Assembly: GCA_920105625.2 (NCBI GenBank)
Contig: CAKKTE020000288.1
Span: 62,001 to 126,000 of the forward strand
From: Clusia tigrina
Lineage: Eukaryota > Arthropoda > Insecta > Diptera > Clusiidae
DNA: 64,000 nt
Direction of reading: 5' to 3'
Positions within the stretch are counted from its first letter, which is position 1; each line of letters starts with the position of its first letter. Positions 12,346 through 25,400 of this stretch are shown here, in pieces. The translations under genes were made by a program, and so were the position numbers. A model generated the notes under the pieces. It was not told where the DNA came from. It did not search any database and saw only the letters and a program-made list of their open reading frames with translations.

Positions 12346-14107
12346 GACTGAGGCTTGAGTATTTTATTGTTACAAAATTTCAAGGTTTTATGACGCTCTA
12401 GTAAAATGTTACAAGCATTTGTATGTTGCAAACTTTGAGAAGTGTAGGACGTACAGTATAGAAGTTAGGGCCATTTGAAGTTTTATCAGTGTTTGATTTG
12501 GGACTGAAGGGTAGCATAGCTCTGAGCGATAGCTTAAATTGACAAGAGGCTCGAGTACTTTATTGTTACAAAATTGCAAGGTTTTGTGACGCTCCAGTAA
12601 AAAGTTACAAGCATTTGTATGTTGCAAACTTTGATAGCTGAAGGACGTACCGTATAGAAGTCAGGGCCATTTGAAGCTTTATCAGTGTTTGATTTGGGAC
12701 TCAAGGGTAGCATAGCTTTGAGCGATAGCTTAAATTGACAAGATGCTCGAGTACTTTATTGTTACAAAATTTCAAGGTTTTATGACGCTCTAGTAAAAAG
12801 TTACAAGCATTTGTTTGTTGCAAACTTTAATAGGTGTAGGACGTACCGTATAGAAGTTAGGGCCATTTGAAGTTTTATCACTGTTCGTTTTGCGGCTCAA
12901 GGGTAGCATAGCTTTGAGCGATAGCTTAAATTGACAAGAGGGTCGAGTACTTTATTGTTACAAAATTTCAAGGTTTTATGACGCTCCAGTAAAAAGTTAC
13001 AAGCATTTGTATGCTGCAACCTTTGATAGGTGTAGGACGTACCGTATAGAAGTTAGGGCCATTTGAAGTTTTATCAGTGTTCGATTTGGGACTCAAGGGT
13101 AGCATTGCTTTGAGCGATAGCTTAAATTGACAAGAGGCTCGAGTACTTTACTGTTATAAAATTTCAAGGTTTTATGACGCTCCAGTAAAAAGGTACAAGC
13201 ATTTGTATGTTGCAAACTTTGATAGGTGTAGGACGTACCGTATAGGAGTTAGGGCGATTTGAAGTTTTATCAGTGTTTGATTTGGGACTCAAGGGTAGCA
13301 TAGCTTTGAGCGATAGCTTAAATTAACAAGAGGCTCGAGTACTTTATTGTTACAAAATTGCAAGGTTTTATGACGCTCCAGTAAAAAGTTACAAGCATTT
13401 GTATGTTGCAAACTTTGATAGGTGTAGGACGTACCGTATAGAAGTCAGGGCCATTTGAAGCTTTATCAGTGTTTGATTTGGGACTCAAGGGTAGCATAGC
13501 TTTGAGCGATAGCTTAAATTGACAAGAGGCTTGAGTACTTTATTGTTACAAAATTTCAAGGTTTTATGACGCTCTAGTAAAAAGTTACAAGCATTTGTAT
13601 GTTGCAAACTTTGATAAGTGTGGACGTACCGTATAGAAGTTAGGGCCATTTGAAGTTTTATCAGTGTTTGATTTTGTACTCAAGGGTAGCATAGCTCTGA
13701 GCGATAGCTTAAATTGACAAGAGGCTCGAATACTTTATTTTTACAAAATTGCAAGGTTTTATGACGCTCAAGTAAAAAGTTGCAAGCATTTGTATATTGC
13801 AAACTTTGATAGGTGTAGGACGTACCGTACAGAAGTTACTGCCATTTGAAGTTTTATCAGTGTTTGATTTGGGACTCAAAGGTAGCATAGCTTTAAGCGA
13901 TTGCTTAAATTGACAAGAGGCTCGAGTACTTTATTGTTACAAAATTTCAAGGTTTTATGACGCTCCAGTAAAAAGTTGCAAGTATTTGTATGTTGCATAG
14001 TTTGATAGCTGTAGGACGTACCGTATAGAAGTCAGGTCCACTTGAAGCTTTATCAGTGTTTGATTTGGGACTCAAGGGTAGCATAGCTTTGAGCGATAGC
14101 TTAAATT
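12346..14107 (+). repeat. 9-monomer unit of the deletion-marked HOR family
   Basis: The unit begins with a monomer in which GACAAGAGGCT is shortened to GACTGAGGCT (net -1). That marker recurs at 14108, 16066, 18417, 21356, 23119, 26058, 28409 and 29976 and sets off the units of this region. Here the unit is 1762 bp: nine monomers minus the marker and minus one base at TAAGTGTGGACG near 13621. Compared with the next unit it lacks one monomer, because the monomer near 12735-12930 is a hybrid of two that are separate at 14500-14890. Confidence 0.88.
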
Positions 14108-16065
14108 GACTGAGGCTTGAGTATTTTACTGTTACAAAATTTCAAGGTTTTATGACGCTCTAGTAAAAAGTTACAAGCATTTGTATGTTGCAAACTTTGA
14201 GAAGTGTAGGACGTACAGTATAGAAGTTAGGGCCATTTGAAGTTTTATCAGTGTTTGATTTGGGACTGAAGGGTAGCATAGCTCTGAGCGATAGCTTAAA
14301 TTGACAAGAGGCTCGAGTACTTTATTGTTACAAAATTGCAAGGTTTTGTGACGCTCCAGTAAAAGTTACAAGCATTTGTATGTTGCAAACTTTGATAGCT
14401 GTAGGACGTACCGTATAGAAGTCAGGGCCATTTGAAGCTTTATCAGTGTTTGATTTGGGACTCAAGGGTAGCATAGCTTTGAGCGATAGCTTAAATTGAC
14501 AAGATGCTCGAGTACTTTATTGTTACAAAATTTCAAGGTTTTATGACGCTCTAGTAAAAAGTTACAAGCATTTGTATGTTGCAAACTTTGATAGGTGTAG
14601 GACGTACCGTATAGAGGTTAGGGCCATTTGAAGTTTTATCAGTGTTTGATTTGGGACTCAAAGGTAGCATAGCTTTAAGCGATTGCTTAAATTGACAAGA
14701 GGCTCGAGTACTTTATTGTTACAAAATTGCAAGGTTTTATGACGTTCCAGTAAAAAGTTACAAGCATTTGTTTGTTGCAAACTTTAATAGGTGTAGGACG
14801 TACCGTATAGAAGTTAGGGCCATTTGAAGTTTTATCACTGTTCGATTTGGGGCTCAAGGGTAGCATAGCTTTGAGCGATAGCTTAAATTGACAAGAGGGT
14901 CGAGTACTTTATTGTTACAAAATTTCAAGGTTTTATGACGCTCCAGTAAAAAGTTACAAGCATTTGTATGCTGCAACCTTTGATAGGTGTAGGACGTACC
15001 GTATAGAAGTTAGGGCCATTTGAAGTTTTATCAGTGTTCGATTTGGGACTCAAGGGTAGCATTGCTTTGAGCGATAGCTTAAATTGACAAGAGGCTCGAG
15101 TACTTTACTGTTATAAAATTTCAAGGTTTTATGACGCTCCAGTAAAAAGGTACAAGCATTTGTATGTTGCAAACTTTGATAGGTGTAGGACGTACCGTAT
15201 AGGAGTTAGGGCGATTTGAAGTTTTATCAGTGTTTGATTTGGGACTCAAGGGTAGCATAGCTTTGAGCGATAGCTTAAATTAACAAGAGGCTCGAGTACT
15301 TTATTGTTACAAAATTGCAAGGTTTTATGACGCTCCAGTAAAAAGTTACAAGCATTTGTATGTTGCAAACTTTGATAGGTGTAGGACGTACCGTATAGAA
15401 GTCAGGGCCATTTGAAGCTTTATCAGTGTTTGATTTGGGACTCAAGGGTAGCATAGCTTTGAGCGATAGCTTAAATTGACAAGAGGCTTGAGTACTTTAT
15501 TGTTACAAAATTTCAAGGTTTTATGACGCTCTAGTAAAAAGTTACAAGCATTTGTATGTTGCAAACTTTGATAAGTGTAGGACGTACCGTATAGAAGTTA
15601 GGGCCATTTGAAGTTTTATCAGTGTTTGATTTTGTATTCAAGGGTAGCATAGCTCTGAGCGATAGCTTAAATTGACAAGAGGCTCGAATACTTTATTGTT
15701 ACAAAATTGCAAGGTTTTATGACGCTCAAGTAAAAAGTTACAAGCATTTGTATATTGCAAACTTTGATAGGTGTAGGACGTACCGTACAGAAGTTAGGGC
15801 CATTTGAAGTTTTATCAGTGTTTGATTTGGGACTCAAAGGTAGCATAGCTTTAAGCGATTGCTTAAATTGACAAGAGGCTCGAGTACTTTATTGTTACAA
15901 AATTTCAAGGTTTTATGATGCTCCAGTAAAAAGTTGCAAGTATTTGTATGTTGCATACTTTGATAGCTGTAGGACGTACCGTATAGAAGTCAGGTCCACT
16001 TGAAGCTTTATCAGTGTTTGATTTGGGACTCAAGGGTAGCATAGCTTTGAGCGATAGCTTAAATT
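14108..16065 (+). repeat. 10-monomer unit of the deletion-marked HOR family
   Basis: The length is 1958 bp, ten monomers minus two bases: the GACTGAGG marker and a lost A in CCAGTAAAAGTTAC near 14357. The monomer order matches the preceding unit with one extra monomer (TAAGCGATTGC to TTTGTTTGTTGC, about 14680-14890). Shared variants include the GGGCGATTT monomer and the GCTCGAATAC, CTCAAGTAAA and TATATTGC monomer. It is an apparent ancestor-like state for the shortened unit at 12346. Confidence 0.88.
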
Positions 16066-18416
16066 GACTGAGGCTTGAGTATTTTATTGTTACAAAATTT
16101 CAAGGTTTTATGACGCTCTAGTAAAAAGTTACAAGCATTTGTATGTTGCAAACTTTGAGAAGTGTAGGACGTACAGTATAGAAGTTAGGGCCATTTGAAG
16201 TTTTATCAGTGTTTGATTTGGGACTGAAGGGTAGCATAGCTCTGAGCGATAGCTTAAATTGACAAGAGGCTCGAGTACTTTATTGTTACAAAATTGCAAG
16301 GTTTTGTGACGCTCCAGTAAAAAGTTACAAGCATTTGTATGTTGCAAACTTTGATAGCTGTAGGACGTACCGTATAGAAGTCAGGGCCATTTGAAGCTTT
16401 ATCAGTGTTTGATTTGGGACTCAAGGGTAGCATAGCTTTGAGCGATAGCTTAAATTGACAAGATGCTCGAGTACTTTATTGTTACAAAATTTCAAGGTTT
16501 TATGACGCTCTAGTAAAAAGTTACAAGCATTTGTATGTTGCAAACTTTGATAGGTTTAGGACGTACCGTATAGAGGTTAGGGCCATTTGAAGTTTTATCA
16601 GTGTTTGATTTAGGACTCAAAGGTAGCATAGCTTTAAGCGATTGCTTAAATTGACAAGAGGCTCGAGTACTTTATTGTTACAAAATTGCAAGGTTTTATG
16701 ACGTTCCAGTAAAAAGTTACAAGCATTTGTTTGTTGCAAACTTTAATAGGTGTAGGACGTACCGTATAGAAGTTAGGGCCATTTGAAGTTTTATCACTGT
16801 TCGATTTGGGGCTCAAGGGTAGCATAGCTTTGAGCGATAGCTTAAATTGACAAGAGGGTCGAGTACTTTACTGTTGCTAAATTTCAAGGTTTTATGACGC
16901 TCCAGTAAAAAGTTACAAGCATTTGTATGTTGCAAACTTTGATAGGTGTAGGGCGTACCGTATAGAAGTAAGGGCCATTTGAAGTTTTATCAGTGTTTAA
17001 TTTGGGACTCAAGGGTAGCATAGCTTTGACCGATAGCTTAAATTAACAAGAGGCTCGAGTATTTTACTGTTACAAAATTTCAAGGTTTTATGACGCTCTA
17101 GTAAAAAGTTACAAGCATTTGTATGTTGCAAACTTTGAGAAGTGTAGGACGTACAGTATAGAAGTTAGGGCCATTTGAAGTTTTATCAGTGTTTGATTTG
17201 GGACTGAAGGGTAGCATAGCTCTGAGCGATAGCTTAAATTGACAAGAGGCTCGAGTACTTTATTGTTACAAAATTGCAAGGTTTTGTGATGCTCCAGTAA
17301 AAAGTTACAAGCATTTGTATGTTGCAAACTTTGATAGCTGTAGGACGTACCGTATAGAAGTCAGGGCCATTTGAAGCTTTATCAGTGTTTGATTTGGGAC
17401 TCAAGGGTAGCATAGCTTTGAGCGATAGCTTAAATTGACAAGATGCTCGAGTACTTTATTGTTACAAAATTTCAAGGTTTTATGACGCTCTAGTAAAAAG
17501 TTACAAGCATTTGTATGTTGCAAACTTTGATAGGTGTAGGACGTACCGTATAGAGGTTAGGGCCATTTGAAGTTTTATCAGTGTTTGATTTGGGACTCAA
17601 AGGTAGCATAGCTTTAAGCGATTGCTTAAATTGACAAGAGGCTCGAGTACTTTATTGTTACAAAATTGCAAGGTTTTATGACGTTCCAGTAAAAAGTTAC
17701 AAGCATTTGTTTGTTGCAAACTTTAATAGGTGTAGGACGTACCGTATAGAAGTTAGGGCCATTTGAAGTTTTATCACTGTTCGATTTGGGGCTCAAGGGT
17801 AGCATAGCTTTGAGCGATAGCTTAAATTGACAAGAGGGTCGAGTACTTTATTGTTACAAAATTTCAAGGTTTTATGACGCTCCAGTAAAAAGTTACAAGC
17901 ATTTGTATGCTGCAACCTTTGATAGGTGTAGGACGTACCGTATAGAAGTTAGGGCCATTTGAAGTTTTATCAGTGTTCGATTTGGGACTCAAGGGTAGCA
18001 TTGCTTTGAGCGATAGCTTAAATTGACAAGAGGCTCGAGTACTTTACTGTTATAAAATTTCAAGGTTTTATGACGCTCCAGTAAAAAGGTACAAGCATTT
18101 GTATGTTGCAAACTTTGATAGGTGTAGGACGTACCGTACAGGATTTAGGGCGATTTGAAGTTTTATCAGTGTTTGATTTGGGACTCAAGGGTAGCATAGC
18201 TTTGAGCGATAGCTTAAATTAACAAGAGGCTCGAGTACTTTATTGTTACAAAATTGCAAGGTTTTATGACGCTCCAGTAAAAAGTTACAAGCATTTGTAT
18301 GTTGCAAACTTTGATAGGTGTAGGACGTACCGTATAGAAGTCAGGGCCATTTGAAGCTTTATCAGTGTTTGATTTGGGACTCAAGGGTAGCATAGCTTTG
18401 AGCGATAGCTTAAATT
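16066..18416 (+). repeat. 12-monomer unit, 2351 bp, with internal 980-bp repeat
   Basis: The unit consists of twelve monomers minus one base at the marker. A five-monomer block (980 bp) is present twice within it. The first copy starts near 16085; the second starts near 17065 and lacks the 1-bp deletion. The segment 16129-17800 matches 18480-20151 at an offset of 2351 bp. CTGCAACC monomers at 14971 and 17910 lie either side of the new block and are 2939 bp apart, so the block was inserted in phase between monomers. Confidence 0.85.
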
Positions 18417-21400
18417 GACTGAGGCTTGAGTATTTTATTGTTACAAAATTTCAAGGTTTTATGACGCTCTAGTAAAAAGTTACAAGCATTTGTATGTTGC
18501 AAACTTTGAGAAGTGTAGGACGTACAGTATAGAAGTTAGGGCCATTTGAAGTTTTATCAGTGTTTGATTTGGGACTGAAGGGTAGCATAGCTCTGAGCGA
18601 TAGCTTAAATTGACAAGAGGCTCGAGTACTTTATTGTTACAAAATTGCAAGGTTTTGTGACGCTCCAGTAAAAATTTACAAGCATTTGTATGTTGCAAAC
18701 TTTGATAGCTGTAGGACGTACCGTATAGAAGTCAGGGCCATTTGAAGCTTTATCAGTGTTTGATTTGGGACTCAAGGGTAGCATAGCTTTGAGCGATAGC
18801 TTAAATTGACAAGATGCTCGAGTACTTTATTGTTACAAAATTTCAAGGTTTTATGACGCTCTAGTAAAAAGTTACAAGCATTTGTATGTTGCAAACTTTG
18901 ATAGGTTTAGGACGTACCGTATAGAGGTTAGGGCCATTTGAAGTTTTATCAGTGTTTGATTTAGGACTCAAAGGTAGCATAGCTTTAAGCGATTGCTTAA
19001 ATTGACAAGAGGCTCGAGTACTTTATTGTTACAAAATTGCAAGGTTTTATGACGTTCCAGTAAAAAGTTACAAGCATTTGTTTGTTGCAAACTTTAATAG
19101 GTGTAGGACGTACCGTATAGAAGTTAGGGCCATTTGAAGTTTTATCACTGTTCGATTTGGGGCTCAAGGGTAGCATAGCTTTGAGCGATAGCTTAAATTG
19201 ACAAGAGGGTCGAGTACTTTACTGTTGCTAAATTTCAAGGTTTTATGACGCTCCAGTAAAAAGTTACAAGCATTTGTATGTTGCAAACTTTGATAGGTGT
19301 AGGGCGTACCGTATAGAAGTAAGGGCCATTTGAAGTTTTATCAGTGTTTAATTTGGGACTCAAGGGTAGCATAGCTTTGACCGAAAGCTTAAATTAACAA
19401 GAGGCTCGAGTATTTTACTGTTACAAAATTTCAAGGTTTTATGACGCTCTAGTAAAAAGTTACAAGCATTTGTATGTTGCAAACTTTGAGAAGTGTAGGA
19501 CGTACAGTATAGAAGTTAGGGCCATTTGAAGTTTTATCAGTGTTTGATTTGGGACTGAAGGGTAGCATAGCTCTGAGCGATAGCTTAAATTGACAAGAGG
19601 CTCGAGTACTTTATTGTTACAAAATTGCAAGGTTTTGTGACGCTCCAGTAAAAAGTTACAAGCATTTGTATGTTGCAAACTTTGATAGCTGTAGGACGTA
19701 CCGTATAGAAGTCAGGGCCATTTGAAGCTTTATCAGTGTTTGATTTGGGACTCAAGGGTAGCATAGCTTTGAGCGATAGCTTAAATTGACAAGATGCTCG
19801 AGTACTTTATTGTTACAAAATTTCAAGGTTTTATGACGCTCTAGTAAAAAGTTACAAGCATTTGTATGTTGCAAACTTTGATAGGTGTAGGACGTACCGT
19901 ATAGAGGTTAGGGCCATTTGAAGTTTTATCAGTGTTTGATTTGGGACTCAAAGGTAGCATAGCTTTAAGCGATTGCTTAAATTGACAAGAGGCTCGAGTA
20001 CTTTATTGTTACAAAATTGCAAGGTTTTATGACGTTCCAGTAAAAAGTTACAAGCATTTGTTTGTTGCAAACTTTAATAGGTGTAGGACGTACCGTATAG
20101 AAGTTAGGGCCATTTGAAGTTTTATCACTGTTCGATTTGGGGCTCAAGGATAGCATAGCTTTGAGCGATAGCTTAAATTGACAAGAGGGTCGAGTATTTT
20201 ATTGTTACAAAATTTCAAGGTTTTATGACGCTCCAGTAAAAAGTTACAAGCATTTGTATGCTGCAACCTTTGATAGGTGTAGGACGTACCGTATAGAAGT
20301 TAGGGCCATTTGAAGTTTTATCAGTGTTCGATTTGGGACTCAAGGGTAGCATTGCTTTGAGCGATAGCTTAAATTGACAAGAGGCTCGAGTACTTTACTG
20401 TTATAAAATTTCAAGGTTTTATGACGCTCCAGTAAAAAGGTACAAGCATTTGTATGTTGCAAACTTTGATAGGTGTAGGACGTACCGTATAGGATTTAGG
20501 GCGATTTGAAGTTTTATCAGTGTTTGATTTGGGACTCAAGGGTAGCATAGCTTTGAGCGATAGCTTAAATTAACAAGAGGCTCGAGTACTTTATTGTTAC
20601 AAAATTGCAAGGTTTTATGACGCTCCAGTAAAAAGTTACAAGCATTTGTATGTTGCAAACTTTGATAGGTGTAGGACGTACCGTATAGAAGTCAGGGCCA
20701 TTTGAAGCTTTATCAGTGTTTGATTTGGGACTCAAGGGTAGCATAGCTTTGAGCGATAGCTTAAATTGACAAGAGGCTTGAGTACTTTATTGTTACAAAA
20801 TTTCAAGGTTTTATGACGCTCTAGTAAAAAGTTACAAGCATTTGTATGTTGCAAACTTTGATAGGTGTAGGACGTACCGTATAGAAGTTAGGGCCATTTG
20901 AAGTTTTATCAGTGTTTGATTTTGTACTCAAGGGTAGCATAGCTCTGAGCGATAGCTTAAATTGACAAGAGGCTCGAATACTTTATTGTTACAAAATTGC
21001 AAGGTTTTATGACGCTCAAGTAAAAAGTTGCAAGCATTTGTATATTGCAAACTTTGATAGGTGTAGGACGTACCGTACAGAAGTTAGGGCCATTTGAAGT
21101 TTTATCAGTGTTTGATTTGGGACTCAAAGGTAGCATAGCTTTAAGCGATTGCTTAAATTGACAAGAGGCTCGAGTACTTTATTGTTACAAAATTTCAAGG
21201 TTTTATGACGCTCCAGTAAAAAGTTGCAAGTATTTGTATGTTGCATACTTTGATAGCTGTAGGACGTACCGTATAGAAGTCAGGTCCACTTGAAGCTTTA
21301 TCAGTGTTTGATTTGGGACTCAAGGGTAGCATAGCTTTGAGCGATAGCTTAAATTGACTGAGGCTTGAGTATTTTATTGTTACAAAATTTGAAGGTTTTA

Positions 21401-22461
21401 TGACGCTCTAGTAAAAAGTTACAAGCATTTGTATGTTGCAAACTTTGAGAAGTGTAGGACGTACAGTATAGAAGTTAGGGCCATTTGAAGTTTTATCACT
21501 GTTCGATTTGGGGCTCAAGGGTAGCATAGCTTTGAGCGATAGCTTAAATTGACAAGAGGGTCGAGTACTTTACTGTTGCTAAATTTCAAGGTTTTATGAC
21601 GCTCCAGTAAAAAGTTACAAGCATTTGTATGTTGCAAACTTTGATAGGTGTAGGGCGTACCGTATAGAAGTAAGGGCCATTTGAAGCTTTATCAGTGTTT
21701 AATTTGGGACTCAAGGGTAGCATAGCTTTGACCGATAGCTTAAATTAACAAGAGGCTCGAGTACTTTATTGTTACAAAATTTTAAGGTTTTATGACGCTC
21801 CAGTAAAGAGTTACAAGCATTTGTATGTTGCAAACTTTGATAAGTGTAGGACGTACCGTATAGAAGTTAGGGCCATTTGCAATTTTATCAGTGTTTGATT
21901 TGGGACTGAAGGGTAGCTTAGCTTTGAGCGAGAGCTTAAATTGACAAGAGGCTCGAGTACTTTACTGTTATAAAATTTCAAGGTTTTATGACGCTCCAGT
22001 AAAAAGGTACAAGCATTTGTATGTTGCAAACTTTGATAGGTGTAGGACGTACCGTATAGGAGTTAGGGCGATTTGAAGTTTTATCAGTGTTTGATTTGGG
22101 ACTCAAGGGTAGCATAGCTTTGAGCGATAACTTAAATTAACAAGAGGCTCGAGTACTTTATTGTTACAAAATTGCAAGGTTTTATGACGCTCCAGTAAAA
22201 AGTTACAAGCATTTGTATGTTGCAAACTTTGATAGGTGTAGGACGTACCGTATAGAAGTCAGGGCCATTTGAAGCTTTATCAGTGTTTGAATTGGGACTC
22301 AAGGGTAGCATAGCTTTGAGCGATAGCTTAAATTGACAAGAGGCTTGAGTACTTTATTGTTACAAAATTTCAAGGTTTTATGACGCTCTAGTAAAAAGTT
22401 ACAAGCATTTGTATGTTGCAAACTTTGATAAGTGTAGGACGTACCGTATAGAAGTTAGGGC
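17760..22461 (+). repeat. 24-monomer HOR of 4702 bp, copy 1
   Basis: This segment aligns with 22462-27163 at an offset of 4702 bp, which equals 24 x 196 minus two GACTGAGG markers. It is made of two related but distinct 12-mers, and CTGCAACC occurs at 17910, 20261 and 22612, exactly 2351 bp apart. By eye I found only four base differences from copy 2: near 20870, 21390, 21455 and 22170. Before about 17760 the match fails (CTTTAATAGG against CTTTGATAAG), so the left edge is a real boundary. Confidence 0.9.
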
Positions 22462-25400
22462 CATTTGAAGTTTTATCACTGTTCGATTTGGGGCTCAAGG
22501 GTAGCATAGCTTTGAGCGATAGCTTAAATTGACAAGAGGGTCGAGTACTTTATTGTTACAAAATTTCAAGGTTTTATGACGCTCCAGTAAAAAGTTACAA
22601 GCATTTGTATGCTGCAACCTTTGATAGGTGTAGGACGTACCGTATAGAAGTTAGGGCCATTTGAAGTTTTATCAGTGTTCGATTTGGGACTCAAGGGTAG
22701 CATTGCTTTGAGCGATAGCTTAAATTGACAAGAGGCTCGAGTACTTTACTGTTATAAAATTTCAAGGTTTTATGACGCTCCAGTAAAAAGGTACAAGCAT
22801 TTGTATGTTGCAAACTTTGATAGGTGTAGGACGTACCGTACAGGATTTAGGGCGATTTGAAGTTTTATCAGTGTTTGATTTGGGACTCAAGGGTAGCATA
22901 GCTTTGAGCGATAGCTTAAATTAACAAGAGGCTCGAGTACTTTATTGTTACAAAATTGCAAGGTTTTATGACGCTCCAGTAAAAAGTTACAAGCATTTGT
23001 ATGTTGCAAACTTTGATAGGTGTAGGACGTACCGTATAGAAGTCAGGGCCATTTGAAGCTTTATCAGTGTTTGATTTGGGACTCAAGGGTAGCATAGCTT
23101 TGAGCGATAGCTTAAATTGACTGAGGCTTGAGTATTTTATTGTTACAAAATTTCAAGGTTTTATGACGCTCTAGTAAAAAGTTACAAGCATTTGTATGTT
23201 GCAAACTTTGAGAAGTGTAGGACGTACAGTATAGAAGTTAGGGCCATTTGAAGTTTTATCAGTGTTTGATTTGGGACTGAAGGGTAGCATAGCTCTGAGC
23301 GATAGCTTAAATTGACAAGAGGCTCGAGTACTTTATTGTTACAAAATTGCAAGGTTTTGTGACGCTCCAGTAAAAATTTACAAGCATTTGTATGTTGCAA
23401 ACTTTGATAGCTGTAGGACGTACCGTATAGAAGTCAGGGCCATTTGAAGCTTTATCAGTGTTTGATTTGGGACTCAAGGGTAGCATAGCTTTGAGCGATA
23501 GCTTAAATTGACAAGATGCTCGAGTACTTTATTGTTACAAAATTTCAAGGTTTTATGACGCTCTAGTAAAAAGTTACAAGCATTTGTATGTTGCAAACTT
23601 TGATAGGTTTAGGACGTACCGTATAGAGGTTAGGGCCATTTGAAGTTTTATCAGTGTTTGATTTAGGACTCAAAGGTAGCATAGCTTTAAGCGATTGCTT
23701 AAATTGACAAGAGGCTCGAGTACTTTATTGTTACAAAATTGCAAGGTTTTATGACGTTCCAGTAAAAAGTTACAAGCATTTGTTTGTTGCAAACTTTAAT
23801 AGGTGTAGGACGTACCGTATAGAAGTTAGGGCCATTTGAAGTTTTATCACTGTTCGATTTGGGGCTCAAGGGTAGCATAGCTTTGAGCGATAGCTTAAAT
23901 TGACAAGAGGGTCGAGTACTTTACTGTTGCTAAATTTCAAGGTTTTATGACGCTCCAGTAAAAAGTTACAAGCATTTGTATGTTGCAAACTTTGATAGGT
24001 GTAGGGCGTACCGTATAGAAGTAAGGGCCATTTGAAGTTTTATCAGTGTTTAATTTGGGACTCAAGGGTAGCATAGCTTTGACCGAAAGCTTAAATTAAC
24101 AAGAGGCTCGAGTATTTTACTGTTACAAAATTTCAAGGTTTTATGACGCTCTAGTAAAAAGTTACAAGCATTTGTATGTTGCAAACTTTGAGAAGTGTAG
24201 GACGTACAGTATAGAAGTTAGGGCCATTTGAAGTTTTATCAGTGTTTGATTTGGGACTGAAGGGTAGCATAGCTCTGAGCGATAGCTTAAATTGACAAGA
24301 GGCTCGAGTACTTTATTGTTACAAAATTGCAAGGTTTTGTGACGCTCCAGTAAAAAGTTACAAGCATTTGTATGTTGCAAACTTTGATAGCTGTAGGACG
24401 TACCGTATAGAAGTCAGGGCCATTTGAAGCTTTATCAGTGTTTGATTTGGGACTCAAGGGTAGCATAGCTTTGAGCGATAGCTTAAATTGACAAGATGCT
24501 CGAGTACTTTATTGTTACAAAATTTCAAGGTTTTATGACGCTCTAGTAAAAAGTTACAAGCATTTGTATGTTGCAAACTTTGATAGGTGTAGGACGTACC
24601 GTATAGAGGTTAGGGCCATTTGAAGTTTTATCAGTGTTTGATTTGGGACTCAAAGGTAGCATAGCTTTAAGCGATTGCTTAAATTGACAAGAGGCTCGAG
24701 TACTTTATTGTTACAAAATTGCAAGGTTTTATGACGTTCCAGTAAAAAGTTACAAGCATTTGTTTGTTGCAAACTTTAATAGGTGTAGGACGTACCGTAT
24801 AGAAGTTAGGGCCATTTGAAGTTTTATCACTGTTCGATTTGGGGCTCAAGGATAGCATAGCTTTGAGCGATAGCTTAAATTGACAAGAGGGTCGAGTATT
24901 TTATTGTTACAAAATTTCAAGGTTTTATGACGCTCCAGTAAAAAGTTACAAGCATTTGTATGCTGCAACCTTTGATAGGTGTAGGACGTACCGTATAGAA
25001 GTTAGGGCCATTTGAAGTTTTATCAGTGTTCGATTTGGGACTCAAGGGTAGCATTGCTTTGAGCGATAGCTTAAATTGACAAGAGGCTCGAGTACTTTAC
25101 TGTTATAAAATTTCAAGGTTTTATGACGCTCCAGTAAAAAGGTACAAGCATTTGTATGTTGCAAACTTTGATAGGTGTAGGACGTACCGTATAGGATTTA
25201 GGGCGATTTGAAGTTTTATCAGTGTTTGATTTGGGACTCAAGGGTAGCATAGCTTTGAGCGATAGCTTAAATTAACAAGAGGCTCGAGTACTTTATTGTT
25301 ACAAAATTGCAAGGTTTTATGACGCTCCAGTAAAAAGTTACAAGCATTTGTATGTTGCAAACTTTGATAGGTGTAGGACGTACCGTATAGAAGTCAGGGC

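Noticed and set aside
12409..12627. Minus-strand 72-codon open frames found in dozens of copies
   Set aside because: The start codon is TTG, and each frame spans slightly more than one monomer. Apparent conservation is explained by DNA-level homogenisation, and changes fall at all codon positions.
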